Shown here in pieces: positions 55,001 to 63,050 of a stretch of DNA of 64,000 nucleotides. The stretch lies in NCBI GenBank assembly GCA_023212645.1, contig JALBYC010000001.1:1-64000 (forward strand), read 5' to 3'. Both the position numbers and the translations under genes were made by a program. Each line of letters opens with the position of its first letter. Position 1 is the first letter of the stretch. Below the pieces are notes generated by a model. That model was not told where the DNA came from and ran no database searches. It saw only the letters and a list, made by a program, of their open reading frames with translations. The DNA comes from Farysia itapuensis (Eukaryota > Basidiomycota > Ustilaginomycetes > Ustilaginales > Ustilaginaceae).

Positions 55001-56530
55001 ATGCCACGTTTAAGCGCAGTCAATTACTCGCCACCGTTTCAATCGCCTTTGCCGCTGCATCCGACTCAGCATCTTGCGACTGCAGCAGATCGTCAAAAGT
55101 TCTATAGGGCTCTGAAGCGCTTTTCTGACCTGACATTGTCCGAAGAGTTCCGGTACGAGAAGCAAATGCAAGAGGGCGAGTGTGTTGTTTTCGACAACAG
55201 ACGCGTCTTGCATTCCCGAAAAGGCTTCGAGTGGGACCAAAGTCAGGTTGGAGAAGTGAAGCGCTGGCTCAAAGGTTGCTACGTGGACGGCGATGCTATC
55301 TGGAGCACCTATCGGGTGCTGAAAGCCAAAGTTCATGGCCACAGGCCTGTCTTGCCTCTGCGTTCTGGCGCTGCTTCTGCAGCAAGACGCACACTTGTGA
55401 CAAGCGCTCGCAGAGGAGCGACAAGTCCGGCACTTCCGTTTGACGCGGCTTCCTTCGCGCCGTCGTCGAACGATCCGACCGTCATCGATTCTCGCTCTCG
55501 CTCTGCCATCCGCTCCAACGCATCCGCATTGTCCATGACTGCGTACCGCCCGGTGGCGCCTCTTACTCTGTCGACACTGGCGAAGCTTTACCGTCAGCTT
55601 TCGAAGTCCAGACTCACATTCCTTGTCGTTCTGACCGGAATGGCAGGCTACGCGCTTTGTCCGGCCGCCCTGACTGTTGCGGGCGCCTCTTCACCAGTCG
55701 TCACGCTACTCGCCCTAACGGCGGGAATGACACTGTGCTCGGCTGCGGCAAACACGCTGAACCAACTGGTGGAAGCGCCGTACGATGCGCAGATGTCCCG
55801 GACACGCGCGCGTCCCCTGCCATCGCGGGCTATAACACCGCTGCACGCCTTTGGCGTAGCAGGCGTATCGACAGTGGGAGGAGTCGGTTTGTTAGCGTGG
55901 ATGGTGAATCCACTGACGGCCGCATTGGGAGCTGCCAATATTGCGCTGTACTCATTCACGTATACACCGATGAAGCGACTGTCGATTGCCAACACGTGGG
56001 TGGGAGCGGTCGTTGGCGCGTTACCGCCGCTCATGGGTTGGGCAGCTTGCACTGGGACTCTGCACCATGTCTCAGATCTGGGCGGATGGTCCCTCGCAGC
56101 GCTGCTGTTTGCATGGCAGTTCCCGCACTTCAACTCACTTGCGCACACCTTGCGCGCGGAATACGCGCGAGGCGGATACCGAATGATGGCCGTGACCGAC
56201 CCGGCTCTCAATCGCCGCGTTTCGTTGCGATACGCAATTGCCCTGCTACCCATCTGCACTATCTTCATACCCATCAGTGGCATTGTCTCCCCCATCGCCT
56301 ACGCCGTCCTCACGACGCCATTCAACGCTCTAATGGCCCACGCCGCCTGGCAGTTTTACAAACACGGCACAGTCAAGACCGCCCGCTGGTGTTTCTGGGT
56401 CAGTCTCATCTATCTCCCCGCCGTCATGCTTCTTGCAATGGGATGCAAGCCAGAGCTTTGGACAAGCTTGCAGACGGCTTTTGGCTGGACTGAAGAGGCC
56501 GAGGAAGAGCTAGAGGAGAAGCTAGTATAA
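52052..56530 (+). CDS. Triple-fusion frame: MCUR1/CCDC90-like + gamma-butyrobetaine-dioxygenase-like + COX10
   Basis: One uninterrupted frame of 1492 codons from an ATG in strong context (ccgccATGG). Module 1 (about 1-530) has a basic presequence, a Ser/Gln-rich stretch, the FDTHGFVQRLE motif (from F277), a long coiled coil and a membrane helix (472-492), as in MCUR1/CCDC90 (DUF1640) inner-membrane proteins. Module 2 (about 552-1105) begins MLHRGLTLAHRSLVRQ, then has the N-terminal domain with VWLRDACQ and a 2-oxoglutarate oxygenase core with H892-x-D894 and H1054, as in gamma-butyrobetaine dioxygenase of carnitine synthesis. Module 3 (about 1106-1492) has an RRTLVTSARRG presequence-like start, the prenyl-diphosphate motif N1234...YD1245 followed by SRTRARPLPS, and multiple helices, as in COX10, which farnesylates haem b. 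No stop codon separates the modules. Confidence 0.78.
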   Translation: MAWSWPRTVAVARKSSGIGGGKAIGRHRDSLPRASFYRPRRSGSLQFTNQFSRTAYISNGAENSALRQQPDVSADASVRVKDKRTASKDDQPASPTLSSSTASLFASEQAQTTPSETEPQQTASRSESQSVPLSPQPEQSQQQSQQSVQTGSGATSSYDDLLKQRFYHAQEQNKRVSSGLSSLAGAAAGINTSFTLPKQPDQVVIPPDSASAPSSTSSTSSSSSSERPAGSQQSNDSSNEASTTPNESQTPHNDVTYDPRFNRNASSPSLQSLQVPFDTHGFVQRLENGGWIATTPKSQASNSSTKPAKGKQNRSAPVDNQMQLQIARRHDPAEAIMEGVRYLLATRGHQLIHACLNKGDVENQAYLFKAALSELRTEVEVRARNDAASLRSITILLQREVDALEQKMKEDVERIKHDIQVDMNNRKSESKEEQNNIEQEIQDLQNRFTINLSDLKTEIEQNVKWDATRRSLALVLGIAAIVAASLALADYLTRDDDVAKAAAANAQPLTAGHPPASTDASAPASLGWATEGRILGVLPFLIAKPKYGSFRMLHRGLTLAHRSLVRQTPAVVTVGLRTCLHTSASCSQDEPISSTLRLHRLYHSTPVRQHAAQNDKAASTVISVPNSDIILRLGPSSVTLESQALRLQPFEIDHVWLRDACQAPDSVHPSNRQKLFHTSDVPLDVQLLDAAHPPALVSGAAEPTLRVTFSKDQAVSNAFTAAFGNPKTSDAPHVSDFPVSFLLRHAMQEEYAATHMDVMAVSEGWLAKDMTHFDSEAWVPGSSVHADAAEAGCVARPACIPWEAIRPEAEEAVRTCTRFALTEALLRDGFAFVTRLPTDKTATKEGPDSARLRDLADIMGELRNTFYGPLWDVQSKADARNIAYTNLDLGLHMDLLYFQNPPRFQFLHMLRNKVRGGASIFVDSFKVAERMWEEDRELWDVLTKVPVGFHYVNDGRHYRFTHPTFELAHDSEGHAGPPLAGTTMPRLSAVNYSPPFQSPLPLHPTQHLATAADRQKFYRALKRFSDLTLSEEFRYEKQMQEGECVVFDNRRVLHSRKGFEWDQSQVGEVKRWLKGCYVDGDAIWSTYRVLKAKVHGHRPVLPLRSGAASAARRTLVTSARRGATSPALPFDAASFAPSSNDPTVIDSRSRSAIRSNASALSMTAYRPVAPLTLSTLAKLYRQLSKSRLTFLVVLTGMAGYALCPAALTVAGASSPVVTLLALTAGMTLCSAAANTLNQLVEAPYDAQMSRTRARPLPSRAITPLHAFGVAGVSTVGGVGLLAWMVNPLTAALGAANIALYSFTYTPMKRLSIANTWVGAVVGALPPLMGWAACTGTLHHVSDLGGWSLAALLFAWQFPHFNSLAHTLRAEYARGGYRMMAVTDPALNRRVSLRYAIALLPICTIFIPISGIVSPIAYAVLTTPFNALMAHAAWQFYKHGTVKTARWCFWVSLIYLPAVMLLAMGCKPELWTSLQTAFGWTEEAEEELEEKLV
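53705..55320 (+). other. Dioxygenase module of the fusion (internal ATG 53705)
   Basis: Sub-region of the fusion frame equivalent to a complete gamma-butyrobetaine-dioxygenase-like enzyme. It has its own Met (residue 552) and presequence-like opening, an N-terminal zinc-type domain region with LRLQPFEIDHVWLRD, the HMD iron motif (54725-54733) and the distal His (55211-55213) before SRKGFE. An independent transcript or initiation at 53705 would give a normal-sized mitochondrial enzyme. The segment LYFQNPPRFQFLH favours the butyrobetaine branch over trimethyllysine dioxygenase, but the substrate is not proven. Confidence 0.7.
55321..56530 (+). other. COX10: COX10 (haem O synthase) module of the fusion
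   Basis: Sub-region equivalent to a full COX10: a basic start without an in-frame ATG until 55535, then about eight membrane helices. It carries the aspartate-containing prenyl-pyrophosphate motif (AANTLNQLVEAPYD), the following SRTRARPLPS loop and FTYTPMKR. It ends at the real stop, 56528-56530. Because COX10 is needed for cytochrome oxidase, the module must reach the inner membrane in active form, by processing or as the fusion. Confidence 0.8.
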
Positions 56531-56627
56531 ACTGTCACAAGCCCGATTGCGCCCCACATGTAACACTACTCACTCCATCACAATAGATAATCAGATTTAC
56601 AGCGCTGTGTGAGAATGCTTGTATACA

Positions 56628-57477
56628 TCAACGTCGCTTGAGTCCGTGGTGTCCTTTGACTTTCTTACGGGCAAGAGGACAAAGGCCAGGTAAATGTATA
56701 GGTGCAGACAACACGGCTGGGCAAGACGAGTGCTTGCCAGGCTGTGTTCCCGCTATAGTGTCTCGATGGTGCTTTTCCGCGAGCCAGCCGTTGGCGAGAC
56801 AAGTGGGATTGCGGAGATAGAAGTCACTGAAAAGCTTTGATGCAGAGAGCGCGTCTGAGGCTTTGAGTTCAGGGCTTCGCAACGCCGCCGGATCCTTTTT
56901 GACGTCGATGGTAGTTATCTGGGTCACATAGCCGTCTGCGTGCATCACAAGGTTGTTCTGGCTCTTTAGCAATTCCTCGGAATGGCCAGTAGCATTTTCG
57001 TGCAAAGCGCTGGCAGATCTTTGCATCAATTTTGTCGACCCAGGTTCCTCGATCCCTTTGTCAGAGTTGCGCAAAGGGTCTTGAATGTCAGGCAAGGGTA
57101 AAGAGATCCGTCCCGGTCTCAATTGAGCGGCTCTGCCGAGGGTGCGTTCAGCTCGGCGAGCATTCTCATCAGTTGCTCTGCGTCGTCTAGGAATGGCAAT
57201 ACCGAAAGGCAATACATTTATGTTCCACGACGAATCACAAGTCCGCTTCCGCGCTCGCCGAGATTCGAGGACTGCACCAGGAGATGAGCAAATGCGTTGA
57301 CTCGCTGATTCAAGCATGGATGTACTCACTCGAGCTCCTGTCTAGGCTGAACGTCCAGCTGTTCTGTAAAGGTAATGGTCGAGGTTGCGAAGACAAAGCC
57401 GCCGTTTCGTCGACATAGCGACGAACGCGATCGCGTCTATCGACGTGCCCCAAGGAGCGCAAAGCTGCTTCCATCAT
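56628..57477 (-). CDS. Unrecognised basic protein
   Basis: Two exons, 57477-57330 and 57271-56628, with a 58-nt intron (GTGAGT...GTGCAG) give 263 aa in phase. I do not recognise the family. The sequence is Arg-rich, with clusters RRARKR and IPRRRRATD that could be nuclear or nucleolar signals, and has no membrane helix or signal peptide. It ends in a basic KKVKGHHGLKRR tail. It is convergent with the fusion gene (97 bp). Support is the in-frame splice and a reading frame longer than chance; it could still be spurious. Confidence 0.5.
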
Positions 57478-58749
57478 AAGAGATCCAACATCGGACTCAA
57501 CACAAGACGATCCACGACCTCTGTACTTTTATGGTTGTCCATAGCAATCTAGGACTGAAGCAAATTGAGTGTCGCAATCGTGAGGGTGCTATGTCTCGAC
57601 CACCTCCATGACGACACAAATGACGTTCCACACTCGAAAGACGTGCCATGATGACTCAGCTGCGAAAGCAGTCTGCAAGGAGCTCGTAGCCTGGGGCTCG
57701 TGAGTATCAACCGATCCTGTTGCTATGTATTCCATGGCTAATTACTGCCCGCTCAGGACCGCTTTTTTGCATGCTAGTTGTACATGCTGGAGTGCACTAG
57801 TATATGATATATCGAACATCGAATTCTTGGCCAAAATTGTCAGATTCGCTCCTTTTTGATTCACGATTAAACGATTCGCTCGCGCGCCCGCATTCCCGGC
57901 TTGCCCGGTTCGAAACTCCGCGAAGTCTAATAAAGAAGTCTGGACTTTGGGTTCACACCCGTTGGCCTACAAATTGTGGCTCAGGGCTCGTGGAAAAGCG
58001 TCCTAGCTGAAACATCATAGGCCGATTCGTATGCTTTGGCCTACGCGGCTGCATCTGCACAGTATTGACGGCATAGATCGAGCTTGAGTGCGCGGAGAAG
58101 GGGCCTGAGGGAGAGCGGATGCCGCTTTATTAGATATCGCATCAGCGGCATTGTCGCTAAAAATTGAACTTTGAGCGCGTGTGAAGATCTCGGCTAAGCA
58201 GCTTGGATGTCCCCACGGGTGCTTGGTATCCAAATGCAGTCGGGATCCATGACAACAGATTTCCCGTGAGCGCTGAGATGGATGTGACTCGTCTTGGCAG
58301 AGTTGGCTGGGTTGGATCAGCTGTGGAATACTACTGGCGGCGACTGAGCAGAATAGCGCCACAATGCTTCGAAAGGCTGTCAGCGATCCCAGCGTGGGAT
58401 AAGCGATTCGGCAACGGGGAAAAGAGGGCCAAAGAGGCTGGATCGAACTACTGTTTGTGGATCTGAGCTACGATGCGACTCAACGTGGCATTGGCCCTCC
58501 GCCCCCATGTCCGCCTGTTGAGATTTTCGGTTCGCCATCGTGCCCTGAACCACTTTCTCTCAGCGCACCCCTTGGCTTCATTCTGGTACCGGTAGCCGGG
58601 TCCCCCTTCTCCTTCACCGCCTCAGCTAGCCACTTGACGGCTTCAGTACGCTCCAGCTGCTGCTCACGCTCCTATACGTTCCTTTCTTCCCCTCTATCAC
58701 CTGGTCGACGGTCAACATCTCTTTGCGTCGCTATCCCGCTTGTCTAAAC
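57478..58749. other. Intergenic region, 1.27 kb
   Basis: The longest gene-free stretch outside the subtelomere. Short frames occur but none has motifs or splice support. The last 150 bp are C/T-rich and probably belong to the promoter and leader of the next gene. A tRNA-like ggttcgaaa word near 57889 does not fold. Confidence 0.4.
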
Positions 58750-58773
58750 ATGGTACTGACAACACTGCGCTAG
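58750..58773 (+). other. Seven-codon uORF
   Basis: An ATG (58750) opens a complete short frame, MVLTTLR then TAG, ending 41 bp before the main ATG at 58815. If the leader includes it, it should lower translation of the membrane protein. Confidence 0.45.
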
Positions 58774-58814
58774 AGAGACAACAGCAAAGTGCATGGTCAA
58801 GTCAAGCGCGCACA

Positions 58815-61343
58815 ATGTCAAGAGACGTCAACGTTGCGACGCGGCTTCGCCAGCTGCTTCGATCGCCGACATCGCCAAGTCCTTTCCCAGCCAGCATTAC
58901 ATCCGGACTGGCATCAACTGATCCCGCTGTTCAGCACGCAGCTCTCAGCGAGCTGCAATCCTTCATTCGCAGCTTCTTCTACTTGCAATTCCGCACTCCG
59001 TTCTATGGCTCTCTCATTGCGTCTGCAGGCGTCATTGCCCTTCTCTTACTCATCGGATCCGTGCTCGTTTTCCACCGCATATACCATGGCCGCTTCTGGC
59101 CCTTTCGCTTCGAACGCCGGGTGCAAGGCATCTACGTCGTTCCCAACGCTATCAATTGCTTCCTCATCTGTGAAGGTGTCTATGGTGTTGTCACAATTGC
59201 CTTCAACTTTATCACCTGGAGGGCGTTTAGCTTCGACAGTGCCACCTACGTCCGGCAATTTCCGGCATGGCGACTGCTCGTCTGGATTCCACTGTACATT
59301 GGCGCGTTTCTTACCGGATGGGGAAGCTTTTACACTGCTCCTGGAGCTCTTGACAAACCAACGGCATCCCGCTCGAAGATCAGTGCCAAAGGCGCGTTGC
59401 CATGGCCGACGATTGTCAATCTGGCATGCTTGGGAACACCGTTCGTACTAATTGCCTCCCTCATCCCATCAGTGGTCCTGGCGTCACGACAGTTTACGTC
59501 TGCATTTCATAGTTACGAGCTGTGGAGCGCGAGCCTCTCCGACGTCCTCGCTCGAACCGCCGGAACAGATGCGATCTCGAACACAGTCATCGACAACTTG
59601 GCGACCGAGGCTCGCAATGTCTGGCAGTCGTGCAGCAAATCCTTCTGGTATGTCGACATTGGCTTCACTCTCTGGTCTTTTTGGGCCCTCTTTTTCCTGT
59701 TCTTCTACATTCCAGCCGGAGGCACCCTGGTTTATCTTCTCCTTCGACAAGTCTTGCATCACAAAGCCGCCATGATCAGTTATCAACGCAAGTTGGAGGA
59801 ACACGTCGAAAGACAAGAGAAGCAAAGACAGGTGTTGCAGACGCCCACCTTAAGCAAGCTCGAGGGACAAGGTGTAAGACTCAATGGACATAGCAAACGA
59901 CCACAATCGGCTGACAGTGTAGCGACTGGCAAGACAATTGACTCGGCCAAGGCAAGCAGAGAATTTGTTGGACTCTCGGCGGCTCTTCAACAACTCGCGC
60001 CAAACTCGTATCAGCTTCAGACCGAAGCACGCTCCGCAAGCGACTCGCGTACCAATCCGGTTCGTGAACTCTCCAGCGTTGCTCTTGCTCAGGAAGACCA
60101 ATCCGCAAGTCCAGAACGTCCTATCTCGGCATTGAGACGACTTATCCGCAAGGACAGTATAGCAAGTCGAAAGGCGACGACTGCACGCAAGTCCAAAGAT
60201 TCGAAGCAGCGGGCAGCGGGCAATGGTCCCATGGTGCGTTACCAGTACCTGCGCCGATGTCTGGTGAATCTGATGATTCTGTACTTTGGCATTATTGCGG
60301 CTGCATGCTTGTTTTTGGTTTGCACGCTACGACTTGCCATCTATGAGTACGAAGCTTCTTTGCGGGACCCAGACGCCTTGACAGAGGGCGTGTACGTCGC
60401 TGGCAACTTGGCCGCATGGGCCTCTGCCGTTTTCGGAAGTCTCACAATTGGCTCCATCATCTTTCGTAATTTTGATCAGTCGGCACCAGAGACCAACGAC
60501 GATACCAAAGAGGGTGCACCCAACCTGCGCCCAGCTCAGCAAAATGCAAAAGATCCCGAAAATGTTGATGATCATCCAAGCGGTGCGATTCCTGTGGCTT
60601 TGACGCCGGCTGGCGGACAACTTCACAGCTCGCGGATGTTGCCTGCCGTGCCCGAGAGCGTCGGCTTTGATACATCAATGATGTCAGTCCAAAGATCTAG
60701 GCTAGACACCCAAGCTGGAACGCGTGTCATGCAAGCCACATCGACAGACCGACTCGGGCCCTTTTTGCTACATCCGGACGATCACAGTAGGTCGATGATC
60801 TCGGGCGTCTACCCTGACGCGAGTGCTTGGGGAAGATTCGGAGGTAGAACCGGACCATCCGCAGTCGCTCCTCTGCGTATTACTGCGGAGCGAGAACCGA
60901 CGACGTCTCTGCCTCAGGACGAGACCGAGTCTTATGGCATCCTCTCAATGCTGCCACGGGAAGAGGATGTACAACCGATGGAAGAGATGCTTGCGATCGA
61001 GGAGGCCGGCTATGTCAGCGGCACCTACGACAGCACGCTCGTTGCTCATGCTACCTCTGACGAAGGCTTCAAGAGCCGATACCCTATGACGCGAGCCCAC
61101 TCTGATGGCGATTTTGCGGCTGCCAAGCCGCCGACTGCTGCTGGGGCTCGATTGTCACGGCAGAGTGACACCCGCCCAGATACCCCCGCGTCCAAGATTG
61201 CACGCGAATGGGCTCTGTCTCAACCAGATGCTGGGTCCACACCAACAACTCCCACAATTGCTGCATACGAGTATGGCTCACAAGGGCACGGAACCCTTGT
61301 GGGCTCACCGACGCAGCGTTTCTCGCCTGGCACCTTTTTCTAA
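58815..61343 (+). CDS. Polytopic membrane protein of unknown function
   Basis: 842 aa, no intron, from ATG 58815. I do not recognise the family. About seven hydrophobic helices are seen: five between residues 55 and 320 and two at about 490-570. They are split by a 170-residue charged cytoplasmic loop rich in Lys, Arg and Ser. The C-terminal 270 residues are disordered, Ser/Thr/Asp-rich, and end in GSPTQRFSPGTFF. The seven-helix count with long third loop and tail suggests a receptor-like or sensor topology, but no class motif is evident. It is preceded by a short uORF. Confidence 0.75.
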   Translation: MSRDVNVATRLRQLLRSPTSPSPFPASITSGLASTDPAVQHAALSELQSFIRSFFYLQFRTPFYGSLIASAGVIALLLLIGSVLVFHRIYHGRFWPFRFERRVQGIYVVPNAINCFLICEGVYGVVTIAFNFITWRAFSFDSATYVRQFPAWRLLVWIPLYIGAFLTGWGSFYTAPGALDKPTASRSKISAKGALPWPTIVNLACLGTPFVLIASLIPSVVLASRQFTSAFHSYELWSASLSDVLARTAGTDAISNTVIDNLATEARNVWQSCSKSFWYVDIGFTLWSFWALFFLFFYIPAGGTLVYLLLRQVLHHKAAMISYQRKLEEHVERQEKQRQVLQTPTLSKLEGQGVRLNGHSKRPQSADSVATGKTIDSAKASREFVGLSAALQQLAPNSYQLQTEARSASDSRTNPVRELSSVALAQEDQSASPERPISALRRLIRKDSIASRKATTARKSKDSKQRAAGNGPMVRYQYLRRCLVNLMILYFGIIAAACLFLVCTLRLAIYEYEASLRDPDALTEGVYVAGNLAAWASAVFGSLTIGSIIFRNFDQSAPETNDDTKEGAPNLRPAQQNAKDPENVDDHPSGAIPVALTPAGGQLHSSRMLPAVPESVGFDTSMMSVQRSRLDTQAGTRVMQATSTDRLGPFLLHPDDHSRSMISGVYPDASAWGRFGGRTGPSAVAPLRITAEREPTTSLPQDETESYGILSMLPREEDVQPMEEMLAIEEAGYVSGTYDSTLVAHATSDEGFKSRYPMTRAHSDGDFAAAKPPTAAGARLSRQSDTRPDTPASKIAREWALSQPDAGSTPTTPTIAAYEYGSQGHGTLVGSPTQRFSPGTFF

Positions 61344-61664
61344 AGCACTTTACAGAGATTACACCACTGTCCTTTTGTTCACACAGTTCTTCGTGGATTA
61401 GCAAATTTGTACTTTTACGACGATGCATATGTGTGCTGCGCAACCCCACGGACTTGAGATGAATTGACGCCGTTGTTACTCAAGTCGATGAAAGCCATTC
61501 TCGGCCCTAATAAAAGCTCTTCCGAGCACGCGCTTCTAATCAGATAACCAATCAAAGTTTTATCGCCTTGCCGACGGCCGGCGCGACTGAGCCTTTTTCT
61601 TCTCTCCCGCCTATAAAGCACTCAACCATCCTGCCTCGTGCCCCTGCTCTTCTCCACCAAAGAC
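61344..61664. other. Intergenic, membrane protein 3' side / flavoprotein promoter
   Basis: 321 bp between two plus-strand genes, with no distinctive element. Confidence 0.4.
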
Positions 61665-62978
61665 ATGTCCATCGACCCTCCGACTTCGGCGGACGAACAC
61701 GGCGAAATGACTTCTGCTGTACTTGGAGCTGTTGGTCGTCAAGCGACGGTCGCCATCGTTGGCGGGTCGTACGTGGGGATGCGACTGGCTCAGGCGCTGG
61801 TCCCCGTGCTTCCAGCTTCACACAAACTCGTAGTGGTCGAAGCAAACTCCCACTTCCACCATCTGTTCACCTTTCCTCGCTTCTCAGTCCTGCATCGCGG
61901 CGGGGAGGAGAAAGCCCTCGTGCCCTATACGCACGCACTCGAGGGGACGAACGCAAGCATTGTGCATGCCCGCGCACTCGCTATTCGGGCTGATAGCAAC
62001 AAGCAAGGCGGAGGCGTGCTCCAGCTTGATCGCTCCATCGGTGGTCATAACACGCTTCCCTTTGACTTCCTAGCCGTTGCAACCGGTACCAAGCTGCAGC
62101 AACCCTGGTCGCTCCCCTCGACAGCCCATGACGGAGTACAAGCAAAGAGAGAAGCGGTACACACTTTGCGCACCTATCAAGACGCCGTTCAAAAAGCCAA
62201 CAAGATTGTCGTCGTTGGTGGCGGTGCGGTCGGTGTACAAGTTGCGTGCGATATCGCAGAGCTGTACAATCTCAAGGACTCGCACAAGACCGTTACGGTG
62301 ATTCACTCGCGAAAGCAGCTGATGAACAAGTTCCACGCGGATCTGCACGGTGTTGTCGCCAAGCGATTTGCAGACTTTGGAGTACAAACCGTGCTGGGCA
62401 ACCGAGTCAAGCTTCCTGCTACCGGCAGATTCCCAGCGTTCCAGGAAGGGCAACTGTTCGACGTTGAGCTGCAGGATGGGTCCAAGGTGCAGGCCGATCT
62501 GGTCCTCACCTGCACTGGTCAGACACCTCGTTCCGAGCTGCTTGCCACGTTTGCCCCGCAAGCAATCACAGCGGATGGCTTCATCGACGTGCAGCCTACC
62601 ATGCAGATCCGCGGTGCAGAAACCCCTCTCCCCGCTCCCTCAGATCACATCTTTGCTCTTGGCGACATCGCCAACTCTGGCGCCGCTAAAACTGTCCGTG
62701 CCGCTATGGGTCAAATCGACGTCATCACCAGTAACATTCTCGCCCTCATCCAAGCGCAAAGAACGGGCACCGAGCCTGCACTCAAGACCTTCACCCCGGG
62801 TCCAGCGGGGATTCACCTCAGTCTGGGGCTGTACGAGAGTATCAAGTTCGGAAATCCGGCGCAGCCCGACCAAGCCCCGCGCAATACGGGCATCGAAAAG
62901 GACCTTTCCCTAGATATGGGCATCGAGAACACATGGGCCAAGTGGAATGTGCCCAAAAACACTCCCTGGCACCTTTAG
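61665..62978 (+). CDS. AIF/AMID-type FAD-dependent oxidoreductase
   Basis: 437 aa, no intron. It has two Rossmann folds: an FAD-binding VAIVGGSYVGM near residue 30, and an NAD(P)H-binding KIVVVGGGAVGVQVA near residue 180. The second FAD motif FALGDIAN lies near residue 335. The family is the AIF-M2/AMID/Ndi-like group of NAD(P)H oxidoreductases; members reduce quinones or act in cell-death signalling. No N-terminal presequence or membrane helix is evident, so it is probably cytosolic or peripherally attached to membranes. The start is the first ATG; the frame upstream has only a GTG. It is convergent with the SRP-receptor gene (72 bp). Confidence 0.85.
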   Translation: MSIDPPTSADEHGEMTSAVLGAVGRQATVAIVGGSYVGMRLAQALVPVLPASHKLVVVEANSHFHHLFTFPRFSVLHRGGEEKALVPYTHALEGTNASIVHARALAIRADSNKQGGGVLQLDRSIGGHNTLPFDFLAVATGTKLQQPWSLPSTAHDGVQAKREAVHTLRTYQDAVQKANKIVVVGGGAVGVQVACDIAELYNLKDSHKTVTVIHSRKQLMNKFHADLHGVVAKRFADFGVQTVLGNRVKLPATGRFPAFQEGQLFDVELQDGSKVQADLVLTCTGQTPRSELLATFAPQAITADGFIDVQPTMQIRGAETPLPAPSDHIFALGDIANSGAAKTVRAAMGQIDVITSNILALIQAQRTGTEPALKTFTPGPAGIHLSLGLYESIKFGNPAQPDQAPRNTGIEKDLSLDMGIENTWAKWNVPKNTPWHL

Positions 62979-63050
62979 CACGCCTTGGCACACTCTCTTT
63001 TTGATGTTCTTGCCGCTGTTGTGTGTTGTAATTGCAAGGTTGCGAGTATG

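Noticed and set aside
55648..56493. Frames of 215 codons (minus) and 278 codons (plus, another frame) over the COX10 module
   Set aside because: They overlap a frame with conserved COX10 motifs and have no motif of their own. The GC-rich third positions of the real frame keep them open.
57875..57910. tRNA-like T-loop word ggttcgaaact
   Set aside because: The flanking bases do not pair as a T stem, and no D arm, anticodon arm or acceptor is found upstream.
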